This document shows, piece by piece, positions 1 through 8,799 of a DNA stretch of 35,047 nt. Position 1 is the first letter of the stretch, and each line of letters opens with the position of its first letter. The DNA is from a virus: IMG/VR virus record IMGVR_UViG_3300021438_000007, positions 1-35,047 of that record, one strand, 5' to 3'. The notes beneath the pieces were generated by a model that ran no database searches, had not been told where the DNA came from, and saw only the letters and a program-made list of their open reading frames with translations. The position numbers and the translations under genes are program-made.

Positions 1-127
1 CTCGACTGAATCAGTGCAGACTGGCTGAATGTATGGAGCGCAGATAGGATCATCTGGCCTATACGGACACCATGCTGTCCTAAGCGCTGTAGCATCGTCA
101 ATGTCGTGGCACTGTAAGTTTGTAACC
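1..127. repeat. Terminal direct repeat, left copy (assembly overlap)
   Basis: These 127 bases are identical to positions 34921-35047. An open reading frame continues uninterrupted across the join when the two copies are merged, so the unique circle is 34,920 bp. The length equals a k-mer size commonly used as the maximum by short-read assemblers, which fits an overlap left at the ends of a circular contig. A true short terminal repeat, as in T7, would more usually be non-coding. Confidence 0.9.
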
Positions 128-222
128 CAGCCTTGAGTTGTTGGAACATATGTGCAATACCATGCATAGCTTGTGTTACTCCACAGAAGGATTAACAAGA
201 GGTAACGTATATGTCGGACCAT
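1..222 (-). CDS. Secreted Cys-rich protein, N-terminal part (gene crosses the contig join)
   Basis: The ATG at 222-220 opens a frame that runs to base 1 and continues at 34920 down to a stop at 34141, giving 333 residues on the circle. The first 20 residues are a signal peptide: basic start MVRHIR, hydrophobic LLLILLW, and an SYA cleavage motif before WYC. The mature N-terminus is rich in Cys and aromatic residues, so it is probably exported and disulfide-bonded. The start overlaps the upstream secreted-protein gene by 47 bp; upstream there is only a weak GAGA ribosome site. The protein is unidentified; an attachment or envelope role is possible because of the TSP1-like modules in the second half. 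Confidence 0.7.
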   Translation of the reverse strand, partial: MVRHIRYLLLILLWSNTSYAWYCTYVPTTQGWVTNLQCHDIDDATALRTAWCPYRPDDPICAPYIQPVCTDSVE

Positions 223-640
223 AGAGTTTCTCAAATCGTTTAGGATCTTTCTCATGCCATGCACGTTTAGCTGTGTAGCCTAATGATCCACCAATAGGGC
301 AAGGTGATCCAGACATTTCCATAGCATCCCATACTCTAGGATCTTGACATAATACTGATACTGCTGCTACCTTTAAACCTAAGTCGTTAAGTGTCTTGGC
401 TAGTTTGATGCGCTCACAGTTTTCATCTGTGATAGTAGCACCACCACTGATAGAGAACATGCCTGTGTTAGCTCCGCCAGATACACCAGACTTACACATG
501 TCATTAGAGAATCCAGACATAGATGGGGCCATAGCACTTGGCACTGGCATTCCTTTGTTATTGATGGTTGTTGTATCAGCGTATGAATGAACGCAATATA
601 ATAAACATAATGTGAGTAGTATGCCTAATAATGTTTTCAT
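176..640 (-). CDS. Secreted protein with signal peptide, unknown function
   Basis: A 154-residue protein. Residues 1-21 form a signal peptide (MKT, hydrophobic core LLGILLTLCLLYC, SYA before DTT). The Cys before the cleavage site is preceded by LLY, not a good lipobox, so type I cleavage is more likely than a lipoprotein. The body has conserved-looking blocks MCKSGVSGGANTG, GGATITDENCERIKLAKTL and VSVLCQDPRVWDAM, with five cysteines in the mature part. It lies just after a small XhlA-like membrane protein and before the Cys-rich secreted protein, with which it overlaps. An envelope role late in infection is plausible. I recall similar proteins in other podophages without an assigned function. 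Confidence 0.75.
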   Translation of the reverse strand: MKTLLGILLTLCLLYCVHSYADTTTINNKGMPVPSAMAPSMSGFSNDMCKSGVSGGANTGMFSISGGATITDENCERIKLAKTLNDLGLKVAAVSVLCQDPRVWDAMEMSGSPCPIGGSLGYTAKRAWHEKDPKRFEKLYGPTYTLPLVNPSVE

Positions 641-644
641 TTGA

Positions 645-803
645 TTACATGAACCTATGAGTTAATAGAAACACGATAACAAAACCAGCAGTTCCAATAA
701 GGATCTGCTCTAGTCTTTTAAGTCTTGCATTGATTTGTTCATAGCGTAATGCACATACTTCTTCGTGTGTGCTTAGTCTTGATTCTACATCATGCTTCAC
801 CAT
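645..803 (-). CDS. Small XhlA/holin-like membrane protein
   Basis: A 52-53 residue protein: an N-terminal charged helix (KHDVESRLSTHEEVCALRYE, then NARLKRLEQI) followed by one C-terminal membrane segment (LIGTAGFVIVFLL). This helix-then-membrane plan matches XhlA-type and other small phage lysis or membrane-anchor proteins. Two adjacent ATGs (806 and 803) overlap the stop of the preceding gene as TATGATG; 803 is preferred because AGAGG then sits at a better distance. The stop at 645-647 is five bases before the next ATG. Confidence 0.65.
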   Translation of the reverse strand: MVKHDVESRLSTHEEVCALRYEQINARLKRLEQILIGTAGFVIVFLLTHRFM

Positions 804-1147
804 CATACCTCTACCCAGTTAGTTGTTGATTCATCCCATCTATACTTCTTACCATCTGTAGGTCTTGCAATAGGAGATTCCCATAACCATGTTGATTCAT
901 CTAATATCCATGATGAGAATGGTTTAGGCTCAATGAATACATCATTAACATGATCGTATGTATATCCAATACCAGCATAGTTACCACGCACTGGAGTGCC
1001 ACCAAGTTTATGTTGATTACCATAAGTATTATATGATGTTTGAATCCATGTGCCTGGACTATCATCTACAAATGTTTCAAAAAATTCTTGTTCAGCAACA
1101 ATAACTTGAACTACTTTACCATCTCTAACTTTAGCAAAATTTCCCAT
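803..1147 (-). CDS. Conserved tail-fibre-associated protein
   Basis: A 114-residue soluble protein. The N-terminus (MGNFAKVRDGKVVQVIVAEQ) looks like a small beta domain. It is followed by TWIQTSYNTYGNQH and GNYAGIGYTYD blocks, and the C-terminus is rich in Trp with PTDGKKYRWDE. I know this pattern from phage proteins encoded beside tail fibres, usually without an assigned function. It is last in the fibre cluster and overlaps the next gene by the TGATG junction. A role in fibre assembly or as a virion decoration is inferred from position only. Confidence 0.6.
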   Translation of the reverse strand: MGNFAKVRDGKVVQVIVAEQEFFETFVDDSPGTWIQTSYNTYGNQHKLGGTPVRGNYAGIGYTYDHVNDVFIEPKPFSSWILDESTWLWESPIARPTDGKKYRWDESTTNWVEV

Positions 1148-1156
1148 GTATATTCC

Positions 1157-2290
1157 TTACGCTGTATATGAACCAGATGTTCCAGTCCATTTAATAATTG
1201 TATTAGATCCACTTGTTGTGACTGTAGCTGTGCCAGTATATGTGCCAGTATAGTTTACAGTAGGAATAGATATAATAACTACACCAGAACCTCCATTACC
1301 ACCAGTTCCAGAATTATCTAAATAGCCACCACCACCACCACTACCAGTATTTGCAGTAGCATTAGTTCCACTTGATCCTCCATTACCACCGCCAGCAGCT
1401 CCTGTTCCTTGTGTTTGTCCTTCAAAAGATCCACCACCACCACCAGCATAAGTTACAGATGATCCTGTAATACTTGAAGAATAGCCAGAACCTCCATTAC
1501 CAGCAGTTGTTCCAGTAGTATTTCCTCCAACACCACCAGCACCACCTCCTCCTCCAGATCCAGTTGTTCCAGTTCCTCCAGCATAACCTTGTCCAATTGT
1601 TCCAGATCCAGCAGCAGAGTTAGTTCCGCCACCACCACCAGAACCTCCAGAAGATCCTGGACCAGAACCAGCTAATGAACTTCCGCCACCACCACCACCA
1701 ATAGCAGTTAATCCAAATCCAGTTGTGTTGTTACCATTAGCTCCAGTATTTCTGGATCCAGCACCACCAGATCCAATTACAAATGAATAAGTAGTTCCTG
1801 GATATAAATTAGTTGTTCCAGCTAATAATCCTCCAGCGCCACCGCCACCACCAGAAGAAGAAGCTGCTGGTTCACCACCACCAGCACCACCACCAGCAAT
1901 TAGTAAATAAGATGCCACATATACGTTTAATGGAGCAGTTGCTAAAGATGAACTATACATGAGCCATCCTTGTGTTGCATTAACATACACAATAGTAGCT
2001 CCTTGTCTTTTTGTGACTAATGTTCCAGATGATGTTGAACCATTAATCTTATTACCATTAGGATTTAGAACAAGACTATTTGTATCAAATGTTCCAGCAT
2101 AATCTATGAATGTTATTTCATCTCCAGCAGATGGACTGGCTGGAAGTGTTACTGTAAAAGAAGCAGATGTTGTATCGCATGGATATGATTCATTAGCTAA
2201 TGCAGTAAAGCCAGATGTCTTGACTGACTGTAATGCTGCTATACCTCTAGCCCCTGTTATTGTTCCATCACCACTGAGTGTAAGTGCCAT
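1157..2290 (-). CDS. Polyglycine-rich tail fibre / adhesin
   Basis: 377 residues. Residues 1 to about 125 form a fibre-like beta domain (TLSGDGTITGARGIAAL, then VTLPASPSAGDEITFID). From about residue 130 to 345 there are many runs of Gly separated by short Ser/Thr/Asn/Ala loops (AGGGGGG, SGGGGGAGG). The run ends in GGSGVVIISIP, the usual closing strand of glycine-rich repeat domains. A short Thr-rich beta tail follows. Packed polyglycine helices form the receptor-binding tip of some phage adhesins, such as S16 gp38, so this is a good receptor-binding candidate. The underlying DNA is a long low-complexity CCA/CCACCA tract that could recombine or be misassembled. Confidence 0.7.
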   Translation of the reverse strand: MALTLSGDGTITGARGIAALQSVKTSGFTALANESYPCDTTSASFTVTLPASPSAGDEITFIDYAGTFDTNSLVLNPNGNKINGSTSSGTLVTKRQGATIVYVNATQGWLMYSSSLATAPLNVYVASYLLIAGGGAGGGEPAASSSGGGGGAGGLLAGTTNLYPGTTYSFVIGSGGAGSRNTGANGNNTTGFGLTAIGGGGGGSSLAGSGPGSSGGSGGGGGTNSAAGSGTIGQGYAGGTGTTGSGGGGGAGGVGGNTTGTTAGNGGSGYSSSITGSSVTYAGGGGGSFEGQTQGTGAAGGGNGGSSGTNATANTGSGGGGGYLDNSGTGGNGGSGVVIISIPTVNYTGTYTGTATVTTSGSNTIIKWTGTSGSYTA

Positions 2291-2293
2291 ATA

Positions 2294-2554
2294 TTATCCT
2301 TTAGGAAACTGATCTTTAATTGCTTGAATGCTTGCTTTCCATGCGTCATAACCACCATGATAGAGAGTATCTAGTTGGTCTACGATAGATGGATAAGCGT
2401 TAGCTCTATCATATTTGTATTGTTCTGGATCTACCCATGAATTGACTAATTCTAAGTCAATAGACACTTGATTACCATTAACATCAAATGCACCAGCACC
2501 ATCATCTATGGTTACTACTGTGGGATATAATTTATATATAGCTTTATGATTCAT
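2294..2554 (-). CDS. Small fibre-cluster protein
   Basis: 86 residues. It begins MNHKAIYKLYPTVVTIDDG and ends with YPSIVDQLDTLYHGGYDAWK plus a basic tail. The pattern Y-P-S-I-x-D-Q-L-D-x-x-Y-H is common in small proteins encoded next to tail fibres in many phages, where they are thought to be fibre chaperones or adaptors. It overlaps the neighbouring fibre gene start by one base at 2554. Function is inferred from family resemblance and position. Confidence 0.65.
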   Translation of the reverse strand: MNHKAIYKLYPTVVTIDDGAGAFDVNGNQVSIDLELVNSWVDPEQYKYDRANAYPSIVDQLDTLYHGGYDAWKASIQAIKDQFPKG

Positions 2555-3168
2555 TATGCTATCTCCATTACTGTAATTGTTGATGCCTGTCTTGGCGTGC
2601 TTCCTGAATCTGCATCTGAATTTCCAGCTTTGTTTATAGTAACTGATCCTGCATTATCCATGCTATTTGCTTGCCATTTGTAAGTAATTGCAGAAGTTGT
2701 TGCTGGAGAATCTAAATAATTTACTCCCATTGAAACTGCTCCATATGAATCAGTAGCCCAATATGCAGAACTTGAAACTCTTGTTCTACTTCCAGCAGCA
2801 TCACCTATACAAATAGCAGTGCTATCTCTCATTAAACGACCACCTATTTTAGAAACTGCATTATTCCATCCACCATATACATTGACAATAATTAGAAATT
2901 TACTACTTGTGGATCTTGGTGTGATAGACACACTTAATCCAGTTACATCAGCAAATGTTGATGATGAAAATGATGCTGTGTCTGTTTTTGTAGCACTGAC
3001 TACTTGCAATACGCTACCAGTTGGTAACTGACTTGAAGTTAAAGAACTAGCAGATGTTAATACATTACCACTTGTTGATGGCAACGTAAGTGTAGTAGTG
3101 CCAGCAACTGATGGCGCTGTAAGTGTTACTGATCCGCTGGTATCTCCAGCTATGACTACTGAACTCAT
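2554..3168 (-). CDS. Tail fibre protein, collar-type N-terminus with C-terminal beta domain
   Basis: 204 residues. The N-terminal 50 residues are a Thr/Ser/Val-rich shaft typical of phage fibre starts (GSVTLTAPSVAGTTTLTLPS, then TSGNVL). The C-terminal part from about 55 (VLQVVSATKTDTASFSSSTF) looks like the compact beta-sandwich found at fibre tips, with WNNAVSKIGGRLMRDST and INKAGN elements. It probably forms a trimeric fibre or tip subunit. The ATG overlaps the stop of the XkdW-like gene (TCATG on the plus strand). Confidence 0.65.
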   Translation of the reverse strand: MSSVVIAGDTSGSVTLTAPSVAGTTTLTLPSTSGNVLTSASSLTSSQLPTGSVLQVVSATKTDTASFSSSTFADVTGLSVSITPRSTSSKFLIIVNVYGGWNNAVSKIGGRLMRDSTAICIGDAAGSRTRVSSSAYWATDSYGAVSMGVNYLDSPATTSAITYKWQANSMDNAGSVTINKAGNSDADSGSTPRQASTITVMEIA

Positions 3169-3326
3169 GCTAATTGCTCCTGTGTTGGTTTAGCTAATGT
3201 AGGATGTTCCCATTTAGCTATGTAATCTCCACGACCATCAGAGTCGTTTTGTAAGATAATAACAGTCATAAAGTCTTTATCTTCTAACTGTGGATATATT
3301 GATTTAATCTTTTCGTATAATGTCAT
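3165..3326 (-). CDS. XkdW-like small tail protein
   Basis: 53 residues, M-T-L-Y-E-K-I-K-S-I-Y-P at the start and QNDSDGRGDYIAKWEHPTLA in the middle, ending in PTQEQLA. This matches the small XkdW-like proteins that accompany phage tail fibres. The start overlaps the stop of the fibre gene 3326-3916, and the stop overlaps the next ATG at 3168, so translation is probably coupled. Confidence 0.7.
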   Translation of the reverse strand: MTLYEKIKSIYPQLEDKDFMTVIILQNDSDGRGDYIAKWEHPTLAKPTQEQLA

Positions 3327-3916
3327 TATGCAGCCCTCGCTAAAAATCCAGACATTCTAGTATATTCTCCAGCAGATGGAGCGACTACTGTTAAAGTTCC
3401 TGTTCCATTTAAATATACATATAACTCAACATAATCAGTAGAACCATTAAAATAAATTAAATCACTATATGATGCATATACATAAGAACTGCTTGCACTG
3501 AAAGGAAAATCTATTCCTCTGGAATAAATACTGCCATTTTTAAAAAAAGTTAATATAGCCCTTCCTAAATTTGAAGATGCTCCAGCTGTTAATGTTCCAT
3601 TAATTTGATAGTATCCAGCTACTTGAGGCGTAAATCTATAATTAGTGCTATTATCAAACGCATTAGCAGTATCAAAAGTTTCTGTATTTAATTGAACTTT
3701 AGTAAACGTAGCAGCAGTAATTGTTTGATCTGAAGCTCTATATGCACTAAACGCTGGTCCAGTAGGAGCTAATACTTTTCCACTAGCCATAGATAATCCA
3801 GTGCTATTAATTGTAGCAATTGTTGTGCCACCAGACTGTAAGTTTAAAGTTCCTGTATTATCAGCAGTGGTTATTATTCCACCAGCGCCACTTGTTGATG
3901 CATCTATTGAAGCCAT
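3326..3916 (-). CDS. Tail fibre protein with C1q-like C-terminal domain
   Basis: 196 residues. The N-terminal 50 residues are a fibre shaft (TADNTGTLNLQSGGTTIATI, NSTGLSMASGKVL). From about residue 53 the sequence PAFSAYRASDQTI, then FTKVQLNTETFDTANAFD, NYRFTPQVAGYYQINGTL and YVELYVYLNG matches the jelly-roll C1q/TNF-like domain of phage fibres, a trimeric tip that binds surface receptors. It follows the T7-type fibre by nine bases, so several alternative tips appear to be encoded in series. Confidence 0.75.
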   Translation of the reverse strand: MASIDASTSGAGGIITTADNTGTLNLQSGGTTIATINSTGLSMASGKVLAPTGPAFSAYRASDQTITAATFTKVQLNTETFDTANAFDNSTNYRFTPQVAGYYQINGTLTAGASSNLGRAILTFFKNGSIYSRGIDFPFSASSSYVYASYSDLIYFNGSTDYVELYVYLNGTGTLTVVAPSAGEYTRMSGFLARAA

Positions 3917-3925
3917 CTATTTCTC

Positions 3926-5557
3926 CTATAATACTACCCAGCGTTGTCCGCTAGGCACAGTGACTGCGACACCACTTGCAATCGTTATTGGACCAACAGA
4001 CATACCATTGGTGCTTGTTGTTAATGTATAGTTTGCACTAATTGTTTTTGTGTTCTCATATATTGCACCACCAGCAGATGCGCCACCACCGATAGATCCC
4101 CATGCAGATCCATTGTATCCTTCAAATCCTGGTGTAGAACTGTTGTATCGAATATAACCAGCTTGAGGAGATGCATCTCTTTGTGCTGTTGTGCCAGCTG
4201 GTAACTTAGCAGATCCTGTAGTTGTTGTGTATCCAACAGCTAATAGGTTTGTTCTAGCTGTCGTAGTATTTGCTACGTCAGATAAATTATTAGCAGCAGC
4301 AAGATATGATGCACCAGATACATAAGCAGCTACCCATGCTGATCCAGTATATAAACGCATTTCTGGAACAACTGTATTGTAGTATAAAGCACCAGCAAGT
4401 AATGCATTGCCATCATTATCTACTGTAGGATTAGATGATTTAGATCCTAGGTATCTATCATCAAATTGATCGTATGCAGCTAGTGTTGCATCACGTGCAG
4501 CCTCAGCAGCAGTCTGAGCAGATGAAGCATTAGATGCACTTGTAGCAGCATTAGAAGCTGATGTAGATGCATTAGATGCAGATGTTGCCGCAGCATTAGC
4601 ATGATACTTAGCAGAATATTCTCCACCAGCTACAGTGCCAGAAGTCTTTGTTGCCCAATCATTAGCTAAGATTGCAGATGCAGCAGAGTCGTTAGAGTAT
4701 TTCTTAGCTGAGTATTCTGATCCATCTACTGTGCCAGATGTCTTAGTAGCCCATTCTTTAGCAGCACCTTTGCCAGATGAATTAGTTACACCAGTGCCAC
4801 CAATAGACCATGCTTTAGATGAATAGTCTGTAGAATCTACAATACCATCAGTTTTCTTTGCCCAATCAGAAGCTAATGCAGCGCTTGCACCAGCGGCAGC
4901 AGCGTCTACTACTAAAGCCCATTTAGTTGAGTCAGCATTAGTTGATATAGGAAGTGAGCCAGATGATGTATGTGCTGTTACGCAAATATATACGTTGCTA
5001 TTTGTTGTATCTTTAACTTGATCTCTGTTCTGATATGATGTGCTAGCAGCCCAATTACCACGCCATATACCAATAGGATCACCAGCGACTGGATTGCCAG
5101 ATGAATCAAATGCTAATGTTCTACCAGCACGTGTAGTGTTATTAGGTAGTGTCATATTAATAGACGTTGGATCTGTTACAGGAGCTTTAATTGAACGCTC
5201 TGCTGTTTCAGCTACTTGTTGCACAAAGATTGTTTCTGAGTCTAATTCTGTATTAAGTGTATTAGCAAAGAAGTCACCACCAGTTACAAAGTCTGTTGAT
5301 CTTTGGATTGGTCTTGCACCAACGATTGTAATACGATCAGATCCAGTAGCGGCTGATACTAATGTAACTGATCCAGTTCCAGTAGTTGAACTAATAGATA
5401 CTGTATAATCTGTTGTTAATGTGAGTAATGCGTCATTCTTATATACAGCGATATCTGTATTTACAATAACTGGGAATGAAAAAGCATATGGTCCTACACC
5501 AGCAGAGCCAGTATAGACCACACGTCTTGCTACATTGGTAATTGGATAGTCAGCCAT
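3926..5557 (-). CDS. T7 gp17-like tail fibre
   Basis: 543 residues. Residues 1 to about 150 match the T7 tail fibre N-terminal domain that docks on the tail (RRVVYTGSAGVGPYAFSFPV, TTDYTVS, RITIVGARPIQRSTDF, ELDSETIFVQQVAETAERSI). Around residues 230-330 there are three degenerate copies of a W-A-x-K-T-x-G-x-V-x-x-x-x-Y-S-x-K unit, followed by an Ala/Ser/Asn coiled-coil (ATSASNAST). The C-terminal part has fibre beta elements (YIRYNSSTPGFEGYNGSAW) and ends abruptly in RWVVL. It is the likely main fibre to which the downstream small fibre proteins attach. Confidence 0.85.
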   Translation of the reverse strand: MADYPITNVARRVVYTGSAGVGPYAFSFPVIVNTDIAVYKNDALLTLTTDYTVSISSTTGTGSVTLVSAATGSDRITIVGARPIQRSTDFVTGGDFFANTLNTELDSETIFVQQVAETAERSIKAPVTDPTSINMTLPNNTTRAGRTLAFDSSGNPVAGDPIGIWRGNWAASTSYQNRDQVKDTTNSNVYICVTAHTSSGSLPISTNADSTKWALVVDAAAAGASAALASDWAKKTDGIVDSTDYSSKAWSIGGTGVTNSSGKGAAKEWATKTSGTVDGSEYSAKKYSNDSAASAILANDWATKTSGTVAGGEYSAKYHANAAATSASNASTSASNAATSASNASSAQTAAEAARDATLAAYDQFDDRYLGSKSSNPTVDNDGNALLAGALYYNTVVPEMRLYTGSAWVAAYVSGASYLAAANNLSDVANTTTARTNLLAVGYTTTTGSAKLPAGTTAQRDASPQAGYIRYNSSTPGFEGYNGSAWGSIGGGASAGGAIYENTKTISANYTLTTSTNGMSVGPITIASGVAVTVPSGQRWVVL

Positions 5558-5580
5558 TATTTTTCCTTTGCCTTATTTTA

Positions 5581-8500
5581 CTATGGATTTGTAGAAAAGC
5601 GAACAAATTTTCTATTCTTATTTATAGCTTTTGTCAAGTCCTGATATTTGGCTATAACTTCATTGCCATCTTGATCCATATACTTGCCACTATATTGAGC
5701 ATCATAATCTTGATCGTCTGGTAAATCAGGGTTATATTTCTGTAAATCACCGATCATCATGCGTTTTGCTTCTTTTCTATACATTGTTACAATACGATCA
5801 ATTTCTTTGCGTTTATCGCCTGGTGGCATAGGAGTTTCTCCACGAGCTGCTCTATCCCTATCGATATCTTTTATAATTAATGGAATAGCTTTCTCCATGT
5901 TTACTGTACCTAATTCTGTGCCATCAGAGCTATATTGAGTAAGTTTAATCTTTTGACCATATAACTTCTTAAAGTCATTATATTGCTCAGCATTTAATGG
6001 AACGCCATCCCATATCCTAGCTGGCATATTAATACCATGTTTATTATCAAATAGCACTTCATCCATTTCAGACTTGCCTGTAGATGTAGCTGATACGAAT
6101 GGAATAGCATTGACCCATAGATCCATGACTGTATTTTTAGTAAACTTCTCACGACCAGCATTGTCTAACTCTTTAGTTAAATCGCCACGTAATACTGGGA
6201 TTCTTCCAAGTAGTTCATTCTTAGCTTGTTGATATACCTTTTCAGCTCTTTCACCAATACCACTACCAACGATAATTTCATCAGCCATCTTAGAAGTAGT
6301 AGGTCTATCAATTAATCTTGCAACGTGAGCTGATTGTGTAGATGTAGCTAGGCCAACACCTGGTGTACCCATGACTACAGATTTAGCCATTTGTCTTGAC
6401 ATAGCCTCAAATACGTTAAGCATCTTCTCGCCATTATCTTCAAACTTACCACGACCCATAGTAATCAAATCACCTACGAATTGCATAGTATTTAAGTTTG
6501 TTAAGTATTCAGCATTAGCACCAATGATAGCGCCAACATAATTACTTACAGTGCTTGAGTTAGGATCTTCTTGTGCAAACTTCATAGTATCTGAGAAGTC
6601 AGCACCTACAGCCATTACTTGAGCTACTTGGTCAAATCGTTTATAAGATACATAATAAGCATCGTTAGCTTCATTGACTTCTGTATAGCCTTTAAGTTTA
6701 TCTACAACATCTAAAGACATCCAAGATTTAGGAACTCTAATAGAATATTCTTGTCTACCTAATTTATGCCATGCATCTCTTTGGCCTGGATCTGTAGGAC
6801 CTTTTCCAGTAATCCAGTCATCACTTGCAGCTAATGCTGTCAATGAAGATACAGTAGCGCCAACAGCTAATCTAGCTTTAGCACGATCTCTATATATGCC
6901 ACCACGATTCCAGTCTTTATAGAATTGTGGAGATATGAAATTCATACCAGGAATACGTGAAGCACCTTGGTCAAATATCTTAGTCAATGTACCAGAGAAT
7001 GGCACCATTGTTCTAATGATAGGCAATTGCAATACTTCATTGACTTTATCGTAATACTTGCCTGGACCAGTTTTCTCAAAGTCATATGAGAATGATATGA
7101 GTTTACGTACTTCTTCTACATTATTATAGATATCTGCTGGTTGCTCTCTAACAAATTTAACTACTTCATCTTTAACAATAGCACTTGCTTCATCTAATGA
7201 TTTACCAGATCTTTGCAATTCATTTAGTCTATTAGTAGCAAACTTATATGCTTCTCTATGTAATGCCATACGAGCTACGCTAGATGATACTAATTCATCA
7301 CCAGAAGCTAATGCTCTAAATGGAATAGATTGTAAGAAACCATTAGCATCTAAAGTTTTACCAATAAATGTATCTGTAAGGTCACCAGTTCTAATTAACT
7401 CTTTTGACGTAAATGGAATGGTTACAGCAGTATCTGATAAGTATTCTGCTGATAATGGCATATCTCTTACTTCACCTTTATAACCAGCACGTTTACCAGT
7501 CTTAATAACATTAGATGCGCTTTCTAAACCATCAAGCATACCATTGCGCCATCCATGCCATCCAGCTATAACTTCGCCATCAACATATTCTTCACCAGCA
7601 GCTTTAAGTCTGCGCTTAGTAAAGCCAGCTTGTATACCATCTTCTATGGACATTAATCCACCATGAGTTATAGAACCAAGTAAGTTCTCAGCCCATGTTT
7701 TAGCGTCATTAAGAATATTACTTTGGAATGTATACCACATACCTTCGCCAAGTTTATTCCAAATATTCTTTTGATTCTTGAGAAGTTCGTTCTTGCCTTT
7801 GCGTGTTGGTGAGCTTACATAGAATTCAGCAAATTTACGTAATACGCTTTCATTAGCTGTTTCATCTAGCAATGCTTGGAATTCCTCACCTTGCAATGCT
7901 GGACCCATATCTTTAGCACGTTTAAATACATTCAATGATCTAGCTACGTCAGTTTGTATACCAGCCATTTGTTTTAAAATTACATCGTGATATGCTAATT
8001 GTTGTCTAAGATTAAGTTTATCTACATCGCTCAATCCTTCTGTTACATATCGATTCATAAGATCATCAAGATATGCAGCACTATCATCATGTAGTTTAAT
8101 AAAGCCAGCAAGATTAGTAGCCAACTCTGAATTACCTACTTTAGATGCAAAATCTTCTCCAGCTAGAATTTGACGTGCAGATTGTTCTGGTACGCCACGT
8201 TCAATAGCAGCATCAAACATTTCTTGTACTGTCTTAGTTTTAACAGTTTGATCTTTTAATAAGGTTTGTGTAGTAGCTTGTACAGTAGCTTTTAATGAAT
8301 CCTCATCAAATGGCACTGTAGAAATTCTTAACTCTGGTGGTTTAACACCTTCTACACCAGCAGCCTGAATCTCTTGCTTCTTACCAGTTACCTTTTTCAT
8401 CTTGCTTTCTGGTACAGGCTTAACATCAATAGGTGTAGGATTATCTGGTATATTAACTTCAGCTTCATTTCCACCTGGCGTACGTTTAGGTCTTTGTGTA

Positions 8501-8799
8501 GCTGGTCCTACTTTTATCTCACGTTGTATCTTTGTACCAGGAACTTCTAATGTTTCTTTAATAATCTTTTTTGCAGCAGATTCTACTACAGATCCAACAC
8601 CAGCAACCAATATAGGTTCTTCTTGTGTAAATACAGATGGCTCAATAGGATCTACTGGCTCATTAATGATAGGAGCTGGGTTATCTTCAACTGTATCTTG
8701 AATAACCTTATCTGTTGCTAAGTTTTCATTAATAGTCGTAGCAACATCTTGTTCCATCTGATTTAAACGATTCTCTAAATTTTGATTTTGAATTGTCAT
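5581..8799 (-). CDS. Large internal virion (DNA ejection) protein
   Basis: 1072 residues, the largest gene. The N-terminal 150 residues are acidic and low complexity, then mostly helical. Residues about 590-760 (PFSGTLTKIFDQGASRIPG, ITGKGPTDPGQRDAWHKLGR, YSIRVPKSW, VSYKRFDQVAQVMAVGADF) resemble the LPD38-type module seen in large polyvalent and internal phage proteins. No lytic transglycosylase motif is visible, unlike T7 gp16, which occupies the same place. It probably enters the host with the DNA to help form the ejection channel. The start overlaps the preceding gene by ATGA. Confidence 0.65.
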   Translation of the reverse strand: MTIQNQNLENRLNQMEQDVATTINENLATDKVIQDTVEDNPAPIINEPVDPIEPSVFTQEEPILVAGVGSVVESAAKKIIKETLEVPGTKIQREIKVGPATQRPKRTPGGNEAEVNIPDNPTPIDVKPVPESKMKKVTGKKQEIQAAGVEGVKPPELRISTVPFDEDSLKATVQATTQTLLKDQTVKTKTVQEMFDAAIERGVPEQSARQILAGEDFASKVGNSELATNLAGFIKLHDDSAAYLDDLMNRYVTEGLSDVDKLNLRQQLAYHDVILKQMAGIQTDVARSLNVFKRAKDMGPALQGEEFQALLDETANESVLRKFAEFYVSSPTRKGKNELLKNQKNIWNKLGEGMWYTFQSNILNDAKTWAENLLGSITHGGLMSIEDGIQAGFTKRRLKAAGEEYVDGEVIAGWHGWRNGMLDGLESASNVIKTGKRAGYKGEVRDMPLSAEYLSDTAVTIPFTSKELIRTGDLTDTFIGKTLDANGFLQSIPFRALASGDELVSSSVARMALHREAYKFATNRLNELQRSGKSLDEASAIVKDEVVKFVREQPADIYNNVEEVRKLISFSYDFEKTGPGKYYDKVNEVLQLPIIRTMVPFSGTLTKIFDQGASRIPGMNFISPQFYKDWNRGGIYRDRAKARLAVGATVSSLTALAASDDWITGKGPTDPGQRDAWHKLGRQEYSIRVPKSWMSLDVVDKLKGYTEVNEANDAYYVSYKRFDQVAQVMAVGADFSDTMKFAQEDPNSSTVSNYVGAIIGANAEYLTNLNTMQFVGDLITMGRGKFEDNGEKMLNVFEAMSRQMAKSVVMGTPGVGLATSTQSAHVARLIDRPTTSKMADEIIVGSGIGERAEKVYQQAKNELLGRIPVLRGDLTKELDNAGREKFTKNTVMDLWVNAIPFVSATSTGKSEMDEVLFDNKHGINMPARIWDGVPLNAEQYNDFKKLYGQKIKLTQYSSDGTELGTVNMEKAIPLIIKDIDRDRAARGETPMPPGDKRKEIDRIVTMYRKEAKRMMIGDLQKYNPDLPDDQDYDAQYSGKYMDQDGNEVIAKYQDLTKAINKNRKFVRFSTNP

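Noticed and set aside
1-127. The terminal repeat as a true phage end, as in T7
   Set aside because: It is within a coding sequence that reads through the join and its length equals a common assembler k-mer. Read-end mapping could overturn this.
1453-1638. Leu/Glu-rich minus-strand frame in the polyglycine gene
   Set aside because: It is the shadow of GGA/GGT repeats read in another phase.
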